Numbered from the stretch's first letter, positions 10,611-22,106 are shown. The stretch is 64,000 nucleotides of DNA from Porodaedalea pini (GCA_002794775.1 NBAY01000040.1:1-64000); one strand, 5' to 3'. A program made the numbers and translations. Notes: generated by a model not told the origin, from the sequence alone.

Positions 10611-11095
10611 TATACCCAACTATTTGGGAGTGCCCAATTATCTGGGGGTGCCCAATTGGGCACACCCAACTATCTGGGGATGCCCAGTTGGGAGTGCCCA
10701 ACTATCTGGGGGTGCCCAGTTGGGCACACCCAACTATCTGGGGGTGCCCAGTTGGGAGTGCCCAACTATCTGGGGGTGCCCAGTTGGGAGTGCCCAACTA
10801 TCTGGGGGTGCCCAGTTGGGTGCGCCCAACTATCTGGGGGTGCCCAGTTGGGTGCGCCCAACTATCTGGGGGTGCCCAGTTGGGTGCGCCCAACTATCTG
10901 GGGGTGCCCAGTTGGGTGCGCCCAACTATCTGGGGGTGCCCAGTTGGGCACACCCAATTATCTGGGGGTGCCCAACTGGGTGCGCCCAACTATCTGGGGG
11001 TGCCCAACTGGGTGCACCCAATTATCTAGGGGTGCCCAGTTAGGTACATCCAATTATCTGGAGGTGTCCAGTTAGGTACACCCAAATGTCTGAGA
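10611..11095. repeat. 32-bp minisatellite, left arm
   Basis: About 14 tandem units of 32 bp with core GTTGGGNNNNCCCAACTATC followed by TGGGGGTGCCCA. Each unit holds two TGGG-N4-CCCA palindromes. The N4 changes between units (AGTG, TGCG, CACA), the rest is conserved. Because 32 is not a multiple of 3, it is open in three frames and produces artefactual repetitive ORFs that should not be taken as genes. Confidence 0.9.
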
Positions 11096-11223
11096 GTACC
11101 TAGCTATATAAGGTCTTTTTTGATTCCTGCCTTAGAATCATTTTTTAAAATGCAAAAAATCATTATGTCATGAAAATTAAATAAGTCTAGAGTGGAAGCC
11201 TTGATAATTCTATAGATAAATTC

Positions 11224-12130
11224 TCAAGCATTTTGTTCTAGACTCTGCATCTTGGCAGCTTTGCTCTGAAGACAAATCAATACACTACAATCATTGACCT
11301 GACACCAGAGCTTCCACAAGATTAAGGACAAGAAAGCATAAAACTTCATTTTGAAGAGATTACCACCCTGCTCCTCAATAGTGCTCTGTATCTTCTCAAT
11401 TGCATGCTCAAGACACTCAATTGCTGCATACCGCAAACTCAAAATAAGTATAGAGTGAGACAATTACAACAAACACAGCGCACATTGTCAGTAGCATTTG
11501 TACCCAGCACACAGAGAGGCAGTGAAATGAGCTTTGCCTTGATAGGTACCACCTCAGTGCTCACCACCTCACCTGTCTGATAATATCAATGCCCATGTCC
11601 ATATAGCACATTAACTCAATGTCTGCATGCAGCTTGATTGGCTACAGTAGTTGGCCACCACATGATCATCACCATCAGCTGTGTGAATGTTGCCAGTAAC
11701 AGCAAGTTCAACAGCATTGTGAAGACCTTCTCCAGCTCCATCAGTATGAGCTTGAATGCATCATACAGATGGCCATATGTCTTGCCTAGCAGCCACCATC
11801 ACTATTTCCTTCTTGTCCTCACCTGTTGCCTCCAGTTTTGCAGGTGTGGTGCTGGACTGGCCCTCAGAGATCTCCTCTGACAAAAGTTTGGATGCAACAT
11901 GTCATAATATGGATGCAACCATCTTCTCTTCACATTTTGTAATGTCCTCCAGTGATACACAACACTTACTCAGATCAAAGTATCCTTCAAGGATAACAAA
12001 TGAATGACTGAGACTGATACAACAGATACAACAAGAGACAGACCCTTCCCCTTGTCCACATGTAGGATGACAATGATCTCTTTCCTTCCAACACAGATCA
12101 GCCTTTGAATTGAACAAGTTCACCTGCAAG
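11224..12130 (-). other. Unknown short frames in left arm (mirror at 19,472-20,378)
   Basis: The left arm on the minus strand, and the right arm on the plus strand, encode short frames such as AAIECLEHAIEKIQSTIEEQ (79 aa) and MQVNLFNSKADLCWKE (75 aa). They are kept in both arms with only a few substitutions (for example R/Q, M/I), so conservation only reflects recent duplication. They may be exons of another captured or element-encoded gene. Not recognised. Confidence 0.25.
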
Positions 12131-12354
12131 AAAGCTCTGAGAGTAGAATCATCCCCTTGATGTTGTCACATTCAACCTGTATATATCATGAATGACAGTC
12201 AGTATTAAGTCGCATCGGCCTCTGACCCGACACTCAAGCCCAAGTTGGACAAATAGTTCAAATCTGTACTCCATGCGGGACTCCACACACCATTAGTACT
12301 GTTATTGAAGTTATAGCTATAATGATAGCTACATGACACCACACACAGTATCTC

Positions 12355-13060
12355 AAGCATTGGTTCACCAAGTGAGAGTGGCAAGTACAAAAAGCACACT
12401 GTCAGCTCTTCAAGTGGGACAGGCATCGGGTCAGACGACAATGGTGTCTGATGGAAAGCGGAAAAAGCAATGTTCGTTGTGCACTGAGTGCCGCGTGCTG
12501 GTGAGCTGCAATGATCGTGAGAGGGCGGCACACTCCGCACGGCTGCGCCATCTGGCAGCGTAGCAGCACACCTGAGCTCTGTTCGCGAACCCTGCCTTTG
12601 TCTGCGTACGGCCAAATTCCGGACTATTTGCATCGGACAAGGGTGGACTCGGGAAGTGCATCGCGTCGCGTGCTGCAGATTGTTGGCAGTGAACCAAATG
12701 CGATTGTTGATTCACCAAGTGAGAGCGGCGAGTACGACAGGCAGAATGTCAGTTTTTTGAGCGGAACGGGCATCGGTCAGACAACAATGGTGTCTGTGAT
12801 GCAAGCGCGGAAGAAAGGAATGTTTGCTGTGCACTGAGCGCCGCAATGACCGCGAGAGGTGGACCAACAAACGAGAACGGCAACGATCCTGGGTATCAAT
12901 AGTGGGGCAGCACGCTCCGCACGGCCGCATCACCTGGCAGCGTCGCAGCATGTCTGAGGTACTCCGTTTGCCATCCCTGCCTTTGTCTGCGCGCGGCCAG
13001 ACTTCAGACTTGCGCCTGCATCTGGCAAGGGTGGACTCGGGAAGTGCCCCGCGTTTGTGC
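12355..13060. repeat. Diverged direct repeat of about 355 bp in left arm
   Basis: Unit 1 begins near 12,355 (CACCAAGTGAGAGTGGCAAG) and unit 2 near 12,713 (CACCAAGTGAGAGCGGCGAG). Both continue with GGCATCGG...AATGGTGTCTG, TGTGCACTGAG, CCGCACGG and CTTTGTCTGCG. By eye 75-80% identity. The mirror lies at about 18,540-19,247. It probably represents an older tandem duplication captured with the arm. Confidence 0.65.
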
Positions 13061-13641
13061 ACTGCAGAAACCGGAGACGATCCAAATGCATTCGTACCCT
13101 CGCTTTTCGTGCGTTGCATGTTGCGTGACTTCTCTTCCTGCGGCAGCGTAGTGCTCTTGCCGACCCAGAGACACCACTCTAGGGCATCGCCCAATGCGCG
13201 TTAGCAGCGTTCAACCACGCGTGATGGGACCGGAGAGCTTTGCCCATGCTCGATTCAAATAGCATCGATCCTGTAAGAATCTTGATACCACAACGAGTGC
13301 GGCGACGAAAGTGCGCCGCGGGCGAAGAAGCGGCGATGACAGAGGTGACAGCGGTGTGAACGGTTTTCCAAGGATCTTACGACGCTTGTCGTTAGACTGC
13401 CCTTGAGTCTGCATCTGCTGAGTTAATGGAAGCGAAGTGTCCATATGGTAGACTGTCGGCACGCGCGATGTGTCGGAGGGGTCCATTGACGTCAGCTCTG
13501 TCGGAAGACCGCAGGGGTTGGACGTGTCCGAAGAGGTATTTGCCTTTGACGAGAGAGACGCCTCGCCTTCCCTCTTATCCAACTCCGGCTCGCCCCTCAC
13601 TCCCGTGCTGATCTTCTCCTTCTCCGCGAGCCCCGTCACCT

Positions 13642-14322
13642 TCCCCCGCACCACCCCGATGTAGCAGAGCGCCGACTGCAGGACGCTACGTCTCGTGCGT
13701 GAACGGCGAGGCGAGTGCGATGCAGTGCGTATGCGACGAAGTGCGCAAGCGTATTCGGTATCACTGGTGCCCCTCCTGATCCTGCCGTTGCGGTAGCGGG
13801 GGCACGCAAGACGACTGCGGTCGAGGACGATGTGGAAGAGGTGGAGGACGACGGAGGAAGGATCTCGGGGCAGTCGAAGGTATGGCTGACGAAGCGCGCG
13901 CAGAGCTTGCTGATGTCTTCGTGCCCGTAGTAAGTGTCGACTGCCGGTGGGGGTGCTGCCGGCGCGGGGTGGTGCGAGTGGTGTGCGCGCGGGACTGCCG
14001 ATGACTGTTTTTTTGTCGAGCGTTTTCGGCGCGGTCGGAGGGAAAAAAAAGTGATAGAGAAAAAGACACCGATCAACAGCCGCTCATCACTCAAGTATCA
14101 GAGATCGGGGGGAAAGAGGGGGGATGCTTACAGAACTCGAGGTAGACGCTGCGGCAGCGGCGGACGCAGAAGACGATTTCGCAGGTGGAGGCGGGGCGTA
14201 CGTCGCGCGGTGCACGCGCCGGAAGGGCGAGTGGTTCGAGCTGGCACTCGACGGTGATATCGAATGCGGATGCGGATGGGGGTGGGGATGGCGCGGGGCG
14301 TGGACGGTGGCCATATTCGCTG
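13642..14322 (-). pseudogene. Captured cyclin-like gene fragment, left arm
   Basis: Mirror copy of the right-arm fragment at 17,280-17,960. The minus strand reads a proline/serine/histidine-rich stretch, HEDISKLCARFVSHTFDC, then after a serine-rich linker NTLAHFVAYALHRTRL. These resemble the start of the cyclin box in fungal PCL1/2-type (Pho85-binding) cyclins. The rest of the cyclin box is absent, so no functional cyclin is encoded. Confidence 0.5.
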
Positions 14323-14561
14323 CAGCGGGCTCTCTGGCTCTGGACGTTGACGAGCGTCTGTGAGCGTCGAAGGACAGGTGGAGTTGATGCGTGAGAAGAG
14401 GTCGCTGCGAATGTTTTGATCGGAACGAGATCCTTCTCGGACACAACGGTTGCGTCGCGTTCGCCGGACCGCTCAATGAGAAGGGCGGATGGGAAAACGG
14501 CTGACGTCGATGTTGAAGCGTGTGGATCGTCAAGGGGGGCAGGAGGAAGAGGCGAGGAACA

Positions 14562-14832
14562 CGTGCTGCGTGAACAGGGCGAGGGAAGTTGAACCACACC
14601 AGTGCGGCAGAGACGGAGGGAAGAGTGACCAGCAGAAAGGAGCACCCTGCTTCATCGGGAAGCCCTGCTTGTCGTTTCCGCCAGAGACGCGGAAGACGTA
14701 GCCCTTGAACTCATCACCGAGCAAGTCGCTGGGGACACCTGGGACATCTTCTTGCCGTGGAAAATGCGGTAACGACGCTCATCGTCGATGTTGATCGTCT
14801 TTTGCTGGCCCATCGCCAGGTCAGCGATGTCG
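14562..14832 (-). pseudogene. RPS6: Captured ribosomal protein S6 fragment, left arm
   Basis: Mirror copy of 16,770-17,040. The minus strand encodes [20 protein letters not shown] and [20 protein letters not shown] followed by PMKQG, the N-terminal region of ribosomal protein eS6, a 40S subunit protein. A short deletion follows MKQG and the frame is broken before it, so this is a fragment, not a gene. Confidence 0.85.
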
Positions 14833-15220
14833 ACACTTCATGGCCGGTGGTGTCTTGAGGAGCTCGTCGTGTTCTGTCCCTTCAGGCAAGCAAAAAAAAT
14901 GATGAAAAGTAATTATTAGTATATTCAAATAGTTTTTATGATTATTTTTTTTGCTTACCTTGAGTGTGTGGCTGGTGGGACAGCCGTGCTCGTCGTCGAT
15001 GGTGAAGACGAAACGACACGAACAACGACGACGCGTTGGTTGTGTTGCCTAATTTGGCGATCGCCGCGTCTCAAACAAGCAATCAAAGCATTCCGATTCT
15101 TTCGGAAATCTCAAAAGTCTCAGCTGTTGGCCTCAGACAAATTCTACGGACGCGTTTAAAAATACAAAAAAATATGGAATAGTTTTATTATGTATGTATC
15201 TATATCATAGCTAAGAATTA

Positions 15221-16380
15221 CGCGTCCAACGCGTTTTTTTATGGAGTCATAAATACAACAGTAATCTTGACATGCAGCACCAGGCCTCCAGAAGCATACA
15301 CAAAAGTACAATATACCCTGAAAGGCCTGACACATATTCTATCATGAAGTAAGTGATACATTGTGTATGTATGCAAGGTTTCAAGCCAATCAGACAAGAA
15401 CTGACTTCATGATAGAGAAGGAGGTGGTTTCATGAGATCTTCTGAATCTGAGTGTTTTGTATATCCTGTTCCCAGTTTTTACTTTGAGGGCATATAAAAT
15501 ATTGAGCATATTTAGGGATATCGTTTTTATGTCTCTGTAAATTTACAGGTATCCAGCCTCAGTGGTTGGAGCTGGGGGAATTGCAAAACATCGAAAATCT
15601 TGGGTTTAAGAGGTTCAGAGAAAGCATATATTCATGTTGTTGCTTGGTTCAAAGTATGAGGAAGCTCATAAAATTTAGTTATTTGTATTTAAGTATGGTC
15701 CAAGAAAGATATCCAACCTTAGTTTTGTGGGTGAGGGAAAAGTTGGGAATGGGGAGTGAAATGAGAGGTGATGCAGTTCATGTTTTGTGAAACTCGACGT
15801 CGAAATCCAAGAAACACATGAACTGCAGTTTTGCATGTCATTTCCTCTCCCCCTTCAAACTTTCCTCTAACTCCGAGATCTAGCACTGATTACATTTATT
15901 GTAGTCATACTTAAAGTACTAATATCTATTTTATGAGCTTCCTGAATTTGGAATAAAGCAACAACATGAATATATGCTTTCTCTGAACCTCTTAAACCCA
16001 AGATTTTCGATGTTTTGCAATTCCCCCAGCTCCAACCACTGAGGCTGGATACCTGTAAATTTACAGAGACATAAAAACGATATCCCTAAATATGCTCAAT
16101 ATTTTATATGCCCTCAAAGTAAAAACTGGGAACAGGATATACAAAACACTCAGATTCAGAAGATCTCATGAAACCACCTCCTTCTCTATCATGAAGTCAG
16201 TTCTTGTCTGATTGGCTTGAAACCTTGCATACATACACAATGTATCACTTACTTCATGATAGAATATGTGTCAGGCCTTTCAGGGTATATTGTACTTTTG
16301 TGTATGCTTCTGGAGGCCTGGTGCTGCATGTCAAGATTACTGTTGTATTTATGACTCCATAAAAAAACGCGTTGGACGCG
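15221..16380. mobile_element. Foldback MITE at the exact centre of the palindrome
   Basis: 1,160 bp, ends CGCGTCCAACGCG and its complement, TA on both sides (15,219-15,220; 16,381-16,382). Its own arms pair around 15,800, the same centre as the 12.7-kb palindrome. Beyond the TA the large arms start mirroring at once. Inside are frames such as 15,566-15,790 that have no recognisable product. The arms diverge only in the last ~40 bases around TCGACGTCGA. TA target and structure fit a Tc1/mariner-dependent MITE. Confidence 0.8.
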
Positions 16381-16515
16381 TAATTCTTAGCTATGCTATA
16401 GATACATACATAATAAAACTATTCCATATTTTTTTGTATTTTTAAACGCGTCCGTAGAATTTGTCTGAGGCCAACAGCTGAGACTTTTGAGATTTCCGAA
16501 AGAATCGGAATGCTT

Positions 16516-16650
16516 TGATTGCTTGTTTGAGACGCGGCGATCAGCCAAATCAGGCAACACAACCAACGCGTCGTCGTTGTTCGTGTCGTTTCGTCTTCAC
16601 CATCGACGACGAGCACGGCTGTCCCACCAGCCACACACTCAAGGTAAGCA
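16516..16650 (+). other. Captured exon-like piece with splice donor
   Basis: An open stretch encoding CRFVFTIDDEHGCPTSHTLK ends in AAG|GTAAGC, a good splice donor. The mirror lies near 14,950-15,090 on the minus strand. It lies just upstream of the RPS6 fragment and may be an exon from another gene or a mutated part of the same captured locus. Not recognised. Confidence 0.3.
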
Positions 16651-16769
16651 AAAAAAATAATCATAAAAACTATTTGAATATACTAATAATTACTTTTCAT
16701 CATTTTTTTTGCTTGCCTGAAGGGACAGAACACGACGAGCTCCTCAAGACACCACCGGCCATGAAGTGT

Positions 16770-17040
16770 CGACATCGCTGACCTGGCGATGGGCCAGCAA
16801 AAGACGATCAACATCGACGATGAGCGTCGTTACCGCATTTTCCACGGCAAGAAGATGTCCCAGGTGTCCCCAGCGACTTGCTCGGTGATGAGTTCAAGGG
16901 CTACGTCTTCCGCGTCTCTGGCGGAAACGACAAGCAGGGCTTCCCGATGAAGCAGGGTGCTCCTTTCTGCTGGTCACTCTTCCCTCCGTCTCTGCCGCAC
17001 TGGTGTGGTTCAACTTCCCTCGCCCTGTTCACGCAGCACG
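16770..17040 (+). pseudogene. RPS6: Captured ribosomal protein S6 fragment, right arm
   Basis: Encodes [20 protein letters not shown], then after a one-base disturbance [20 protein letters not shown] and GFPMKQG, matching the N-terminal part of 40S ribosomal protein eS6. After MKQG the sequence continues only in another frame with a few residues resembling LLS-GHS--R--RTG, so a short deletion or frameshift lies there. No initiator segment and no C-terminal half. The donor gene should be present elsewhere in the genome. Confidence 0.85.
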
Positions 17041-17279
17041 TGTTCCTCGCCTCTTCCTCCTGCCCCCCTTGACGATCCACACGCTTCAACATCGACGTCA
17101 GCCGTTTTCCCATCCGCCCTTCTCATTGAGCGGTCCGGCGAACGCGACGCAACCGTTGTGTCCGAGAAGGATCTCGTTCCGATCAAAACATTCGCAGCGA
17201 CCTCTTCTCACGCATCAACTCCACCTGTCCTTCGACGCTCACAGACGCTCGTCAACGTCCAGAGCCAGAGAGCCCGCTG

Positions 17280-17960
17280 CAGCGAATATGGCCACCGTCC
17301 ACGCCCCGCGCCATCCCCACCCCCATCCGCATCCGCATTCGATATCGCCGTCGAGTGCCAGCTCGAACCACTCGCCCTTCCGGCGCGTGCACCGCGCGAC
17401 GTACGCCCCGCCTCCACCTGCGAAATCGTCTTCTGCGTCCGCCGCTGCCGCAGCGTCTACCTCGAGTTCTGTAAGCATCCCCCCTCTTTCCCCCCGATCT
17501 CTGATACTTGAGTGATGAGCGGCTGTTGATCGGTGTCTTTTTCTCTATCACTTTTTTTTCCCTCCGACCGCGCCGAAAACGCTCGACAAAAAAACAGTCA
17601 TCGGCAGTCCCGCGCGCACACCACTCGCACCACCCCGCGCCGGCAGCACCCCCACCGGCAGTCGACACTTACTACGGGCACGAAGACATCAGCAAGCTCT
17701 GCGCGCGCTTCGTCAGCCATACCTTCGACTGCCCCGAGATCCTTCCTCCGTCGTCCTCCACCTCTTCCACATCGTCCTCGACCGCAGTCGTCTCGCGTTC
17801 CCCCGCTACCGCAACGGCAGGATCAGGAGGGGCACCAGTGATACCGAATACGCTTGCGCACTTCGTCGCATACGCACTGCATCGCACTCGCCTCGCCGTT
17901 CACGCACGAGACGTAGCGTCCTGCAGTCGGCGCTCTGCTACATCGGGGTGGTGCGGGGGA
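17280..17960 (+). pseudogene. Captured cyclin-like gene fragment, right arm
   Basis: A GC-rich coding-like segment. An N-terminal His/Pro/Ser-rich part (near 17,286-17,470), a GT-starting intron-like stretch at about 17,472-17,600, then HEDISKLCARFVSHTFDC (about 17,678) and NTLAHFVAYALHRTRL (about 17,846). This order resembles fungal PCL-type cyclins, where such motifs open the cyclin box. Downstream the expected LLQRLKAR-like helix is missing. GC content is well above the AT-rich outer arms, consistent with capture from a gene. Confidence 0.5.
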
Positions 17961-18539
17961 AGGTGACGGGGCTCGCGGAGAAGGAGAAGATCAGCACGGG
18001 AGTGAGGGGCGAGCCGGAGTTGGATAAGAGGGAAGGCGAGGCGTCTCTCTCGTCAAAGGCAAATACCTCTTCGGACACGTCCAACCCCTGCGGTCTTCCG
18101 ACAGAGCTGACGTCAATGGACCCCTCCGACACATCGCGCGTGCCGACAGTCTACCATATGGACACTTCGCTTCCATTAACTCAGCAGATGCAGACTCAAG
18201 GGCAGTCTAACGACAAGCGTCGTAAGATCCTTGGAAAACCGTTCACACCGCTGTCACCTCTGTCATCGCCGCTTCTTCGCCCGCGGCGCACTTTCGTCGC
18301 CGCACTCGTTGTGGTATCAAGATTCTTACAGGATCGATGCTATTTGAATCGAGCATGGGCAAAGCTCTCCGGTCCCATCACGCGTGGTTGAACGCTGCTA
18401 ACGCGCATTGGGCGATGCCCTAGGGTGGTGTCTCTGGGTCGGCAAGAGCACTACGCTGCCGCAGGAAGAGAAGTCACGCAACATGCAACGCACGAAAAGC
18501 GAGGGTACGAATGCATTTGGATCGTCTCCGGTTTCTGCA

Positions 18540-19247
18540 GTGCACAAACGCGGGGCACTTCCCGAGTCCACCCTTGCCAGATGCAGGCGCAAGTCTGAAG
18601 TCTGGCCGCGCGCAGACAAAGGCAGGGATGGCAAACGGAGTACCTCAGACATGCTGCGACGCTGCCAGGTGATGCGGCCGTGCGGAGCGTGCTGCCCCAC
18701 TATTGATCCCCAGGATCGTTGCCGTTCTCGTTTGTTGGTCCACCTCTCGCGGTCATTGCGGCGCTCAGTGCACAGCAAACATTCCTTTCTTCCGCGCTTG
18801 CATCACAGACACCATTGTTGTCTGACCGATGCCCGTTCCGCTCAAAAAACTGACATTCTGCCTGTCGTACTCGCCGCTCTCACTTGGTGAATCAACAATC
18901 GCATTTGGTTCACTGCCAACAATCTGCAGCACGCGACGCGATGCACTTCCCGAGTCCACCCTTGTCCGATGCAAATAGTCCGGAATTTGGCCGTACGCAG
19001 ACAAAGGCAGGGTTCGCGAACAGAGCTCAGGTGTGCTGCTACGCTGCCAGATGGCGCAGCCGTGCGGAGTGTGCCGCCCTCTCACGATCATTGCAGCTCA
19101 CCAGCACGCGGCACTCAGTGCACAACGAACATTGCTTTTTCCGCTTTCCATCAGACACCATTGTCGTCTGACCCGATGCCTGTCCCACTTGAAGAGCTGA
19201 CAGTGTGCTTTTTGTACTTGCCACTCTCACTTGGTGAACCAATGCTT
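18540..19247. repeat. Diverged direct repeat, right arm
   Basis: Mirror image of the repeat at 12,355-13,060; two units of about 355 bp sharing the same landmarks in reverse complement. Confidence 0.65.
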
Positions 19248-20499
19248 GAGATACTGTGTGTGGTGTCATGTAGCTATCATTATAGCTATAACTTCAATAA
19301 CAGTACTAATGGTGTGTGGAGTCCCGCATGGAGTACAGATTTGAACTATTTGTCCAACTTGGGCTTGAGTGTTGGGTCAGAGGCCAATGCAACTTAATAC
19401 TGACTGTCATTCATGATATATACAGGTTGAATGTGACAACATCAAGGGGATGATTCTACTCTCAGAGCTTTCTTGCAGGTGAACTTGTTCAATTCAAAGG
19501 CTGATCTGTGTTGGAAGGAAAGAGATCATTGTCATCCTACATGTGGACAAGGGGAAGGGTCTGTCTCTTGTTGTATCTGTTGTATCAGTCTCAGTCATTC
19601 ATTTGTTATCCTTGAAGGATACTTTGATCTGAGTAAGTGTTGTGTATCACTGGAGGACATTACAAAATGTGAAGAGAAGATGGTTGCATCCATATTATGA
19701 CATGTTGCATCCAAACTTTTGTCAGAGGAGATCTCTGAGGGCCAGTCCAGCACCACACCTGCAAAACTGGAGGCAACAGGTGAGGACAAGAAGGAAATAG
19801 TGATGGTGGCTGCTAGGCAAGACATATGGCCATCTGTATGATGCATTCAAGCTCATACTGATAGAGCTGGAGAAGGTCTTCACAATGCTGTTGAACTTGC
19901 TGTTACTGGCAACATTCGCACAGCTGATGGTGATGATCATGTGGTGGCCAACTACTGTAGCCAATCAAGCTGCATGCAGACATTGAGTTAATGTGCTATA
20001 TGGACATGGGCATTGATATTATCAGACAGGTGAGGTGGTGAGCACTGAGGTGGTACCTATCAAGGCAAAGCTCATTTCACTGCCTCTCTGTGTGCTGGGT
20101 ACAAATGCTACTGACAATGTGTGCTGTGTTTGTTGTAATTGTCTCACTCTATACTTATTTTGAGTTTGCAGTATGCAGCAATTGAGTGTCTTGAGCATGC
20201 AATTGAGAAGATACAGAGCACTATTGAGGAGCAGGGTGGTAATCTCTTCAAAATAAAGTTTTATGCTTTCTTGTCCTTAATCTTGTGGAAGCTCTGGTGT
20301 CGGGTCAATGATTGTAGTGTATTGATTTGTCTTCAGAGCAAAGCTGCCAAGATGCAGAGTCTAGAACAAAATGCTTGAGAAATTATCTATAGAATTATTA
20401 AGGCTTCCATTCTAGACTTATTTAATTTTCATGACATAATGATTTTTTGCATTTTAAAAAATGATTCTAAGGCAGGAATCAAAAAGACCTTATATAGCT

Positions 20500-20893
20500 A
20501 GGTACTCTCAGACATTTGGGTGTACCTAACTGGACACCTCCAGATAATTGGATGTACCTAACTGGGCACCCCTAGATAATTGGGTGCACCCAGTTGGGCA
20601 CCCCCAGATAGTTGGGCGCACCCAGTTGGGCACCCCCAGATAATTGGGTGTGCCCAACTGGGCACTCCCAGATAGTTGGGCACGCCCAACTGGGCACCCC
20701 CAGATAGTTGGGCGCACCCAACTGGGCACCCCCAGATAGTTGGGCACTCCCAACTGGCCCCCTCCAGATAGTTGGGTGTGCCCAATTGGGCACCCCCAGA
20801 TAGTTGGGCACTCCCAACTGGGCACCCCCAGATAGTTGGGTGTGCCCAATTGGGCACCCCCAGATAATTGGGCACTCCCAAATAGTTGGGTAT
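20500..20893. repeat. 32-bp minisatellite, right arm
   Basis: Same unit as the left arm but about 97 bp (three units plus one base) shorter, and with different N4 patterns and a few changed units (for example CCCTCCAGATAG near 20,760). This is the main length difference between the two arms. Confidence 0.9.
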
Positions 20894-21784
20894 ACTGAGT
20901 ATACTCAACTAGGTACCTGTAAAAGATTTAGATACAGTCAACTAGTCATATCTAATCTTTTAAGCTTAGTAGTCCAGGCCTGATATTTGAGCACAGCTCA
21001 AGTCTGACTGCTTTCAAGTCTCTCTTTCATTTTAACTTCAAATCTCTTCCCTTTCTTGTTCTCTTCATCCTAGGATTTTACACTGTATTGATACTTTGTG
21101 TATCTCAGAGTGTTAGATGCTTAGTATCTCAAAGTTATGTTATGATGTTCAGAAGGTCAGCAACATGTTAGAAATGATAAGAATGCTCTAGTGGGCTTAC
21201 ACTCTTTCTACATTTCTATCTCAGTTTCCCTCTTAGTTTATACTCTCTATTCTACTTGGGCATTCAAACTAATCCTAATGTATCAGACCTTTGCACTTGT
21301 TCAGTTTTCAATTGCTCTACTTAAGTGTCCAGTGCAGCTATGTCACTCTAGTTAGAACTTCTCATAGAGCCTATGACATATAATCTCTCTAATATAGTTA
21401 GAATGCTGGAGCTTGATTCCCAATGTTTAATGTTAGAATATCATTAATGATTTCTTAAGTAGTCATTACACTTTTAGCTGACTCATATTTATTTTCATTT
21501 CTCTCATACTGCTGTACAATTTCCCTATTTCTCCATTTGTCTTACAGTATATAGAACTGTTCAATACTATCTCTATTATTTTTATTATCTTAGTCTTTCT
21601 AATAGCAACAAATATCTTTTTGTCCTGTGTGTCTAGCATGCTCAGCATTCTTTCCTGTCTGATGCAGACTAATCATGACCAAAATTCAATTCATGCCAAT
21701 GGTCAATAGCAAGATCACTAAATTGTAGGATCAAAAACAATAAAATACAACATTTATAAAGCCCCTAGATTTTATGGCAAAAAC

Positions 21785-22030
21785 AAATTGGGTGTGCCCA
21801 AAAGTCCCCCAGACAGTCAGTGACAGTGACATATCTGGGCACTCCCAGGGCACTCCCACTGGGTGTGCCCAAAAACTGGGCAGGCCCAGTTGGGAGTGCC
21901 CAAAAACTGGGCAGGCCCAGTTGGGAGTGCCCAAATGATCTGGGTGCACCCAACTTTCCCACAGTAAAAAAAATTGGGCACACCCAACCCGCACCCACTG
22001 GGAGTGCCCAGCGGATTGGGCACGCCCAGG
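21785..22030. repeat. Subterminal TGGG-N4-CCCA cluster, right
   Basis: Mirror of 9,476-9,715 with the same hyphenated palindromes, immediately inside the right terminus. Confidence 0.7.
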
Positions 22031-22106
22031 CTCAATACCTAAATGGTCAATTAGTTGTGTGTACGAATAGACCTACTTGGTCTGCTCAGAGGGGTAGCCT
22101 GAAGTG

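Larger units (their letters stand above)
9399..22106. mobile_element. Giant palindromic element, 12.7 kb
   Basis: The whole segment is an inverted repeat centred near 15,798 (TCGACGTCGA). Positions in the two arms pair with a constant sum of about 31,602 over most of the arm and 31,505 near the ends, the shift being explained by minisatellite units missing from the right arm. Termini are CACTTCAGGCTACCCC and its complement. Arms are about 98-99% alike by eye, with scattered substitutions, so the two arms are separate sequences. I find no transposase. Contents from outside in: TGGG-N4-CCCA cluster, AT-rich 1 kb, 32-bp minisatellite, unknown short frames, a diverged direct repeat, fragments of cyclin-like and RPS6 genes, a captured exon-like piece, and a foldback MITE at the centre. 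Non-autonomous; superfamily unassigned. Confidence 0.85.

Noticed and set aside
10597..11075. Three overlapping repetitive ORFs (GAQLGAPNYLGVPS type) in the minisatellite
   Set aside because: They come from a 32-bp tandem repeat without stop codons. Because 32 is not a multiple of three, each frame cycles through the same peptides; no gene structure supports them.
10611..11095. CRISPR array
   Set aside because: The 32-bp units are directly contiguous with no unique spacers, and the host is a eukaryote.
14087..14645. Long Pro/Ser-rich ORFs (170-184 aa) in the palindrome arms as genes
   Set aside because: They run across the boundary between the RPS6 fragment and the cyclin-like fragment and lack any domain; better explained as frames through captured pieces.
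9399..22106. Palindrome as a pure hairpin-read or assembly artefact
   Set aside because: The arms differ by substitutions and by three minisatellite units, the flanks differ, and a flanking CAGGAA repeat restores a reading frame. Not fully excluded without reads.
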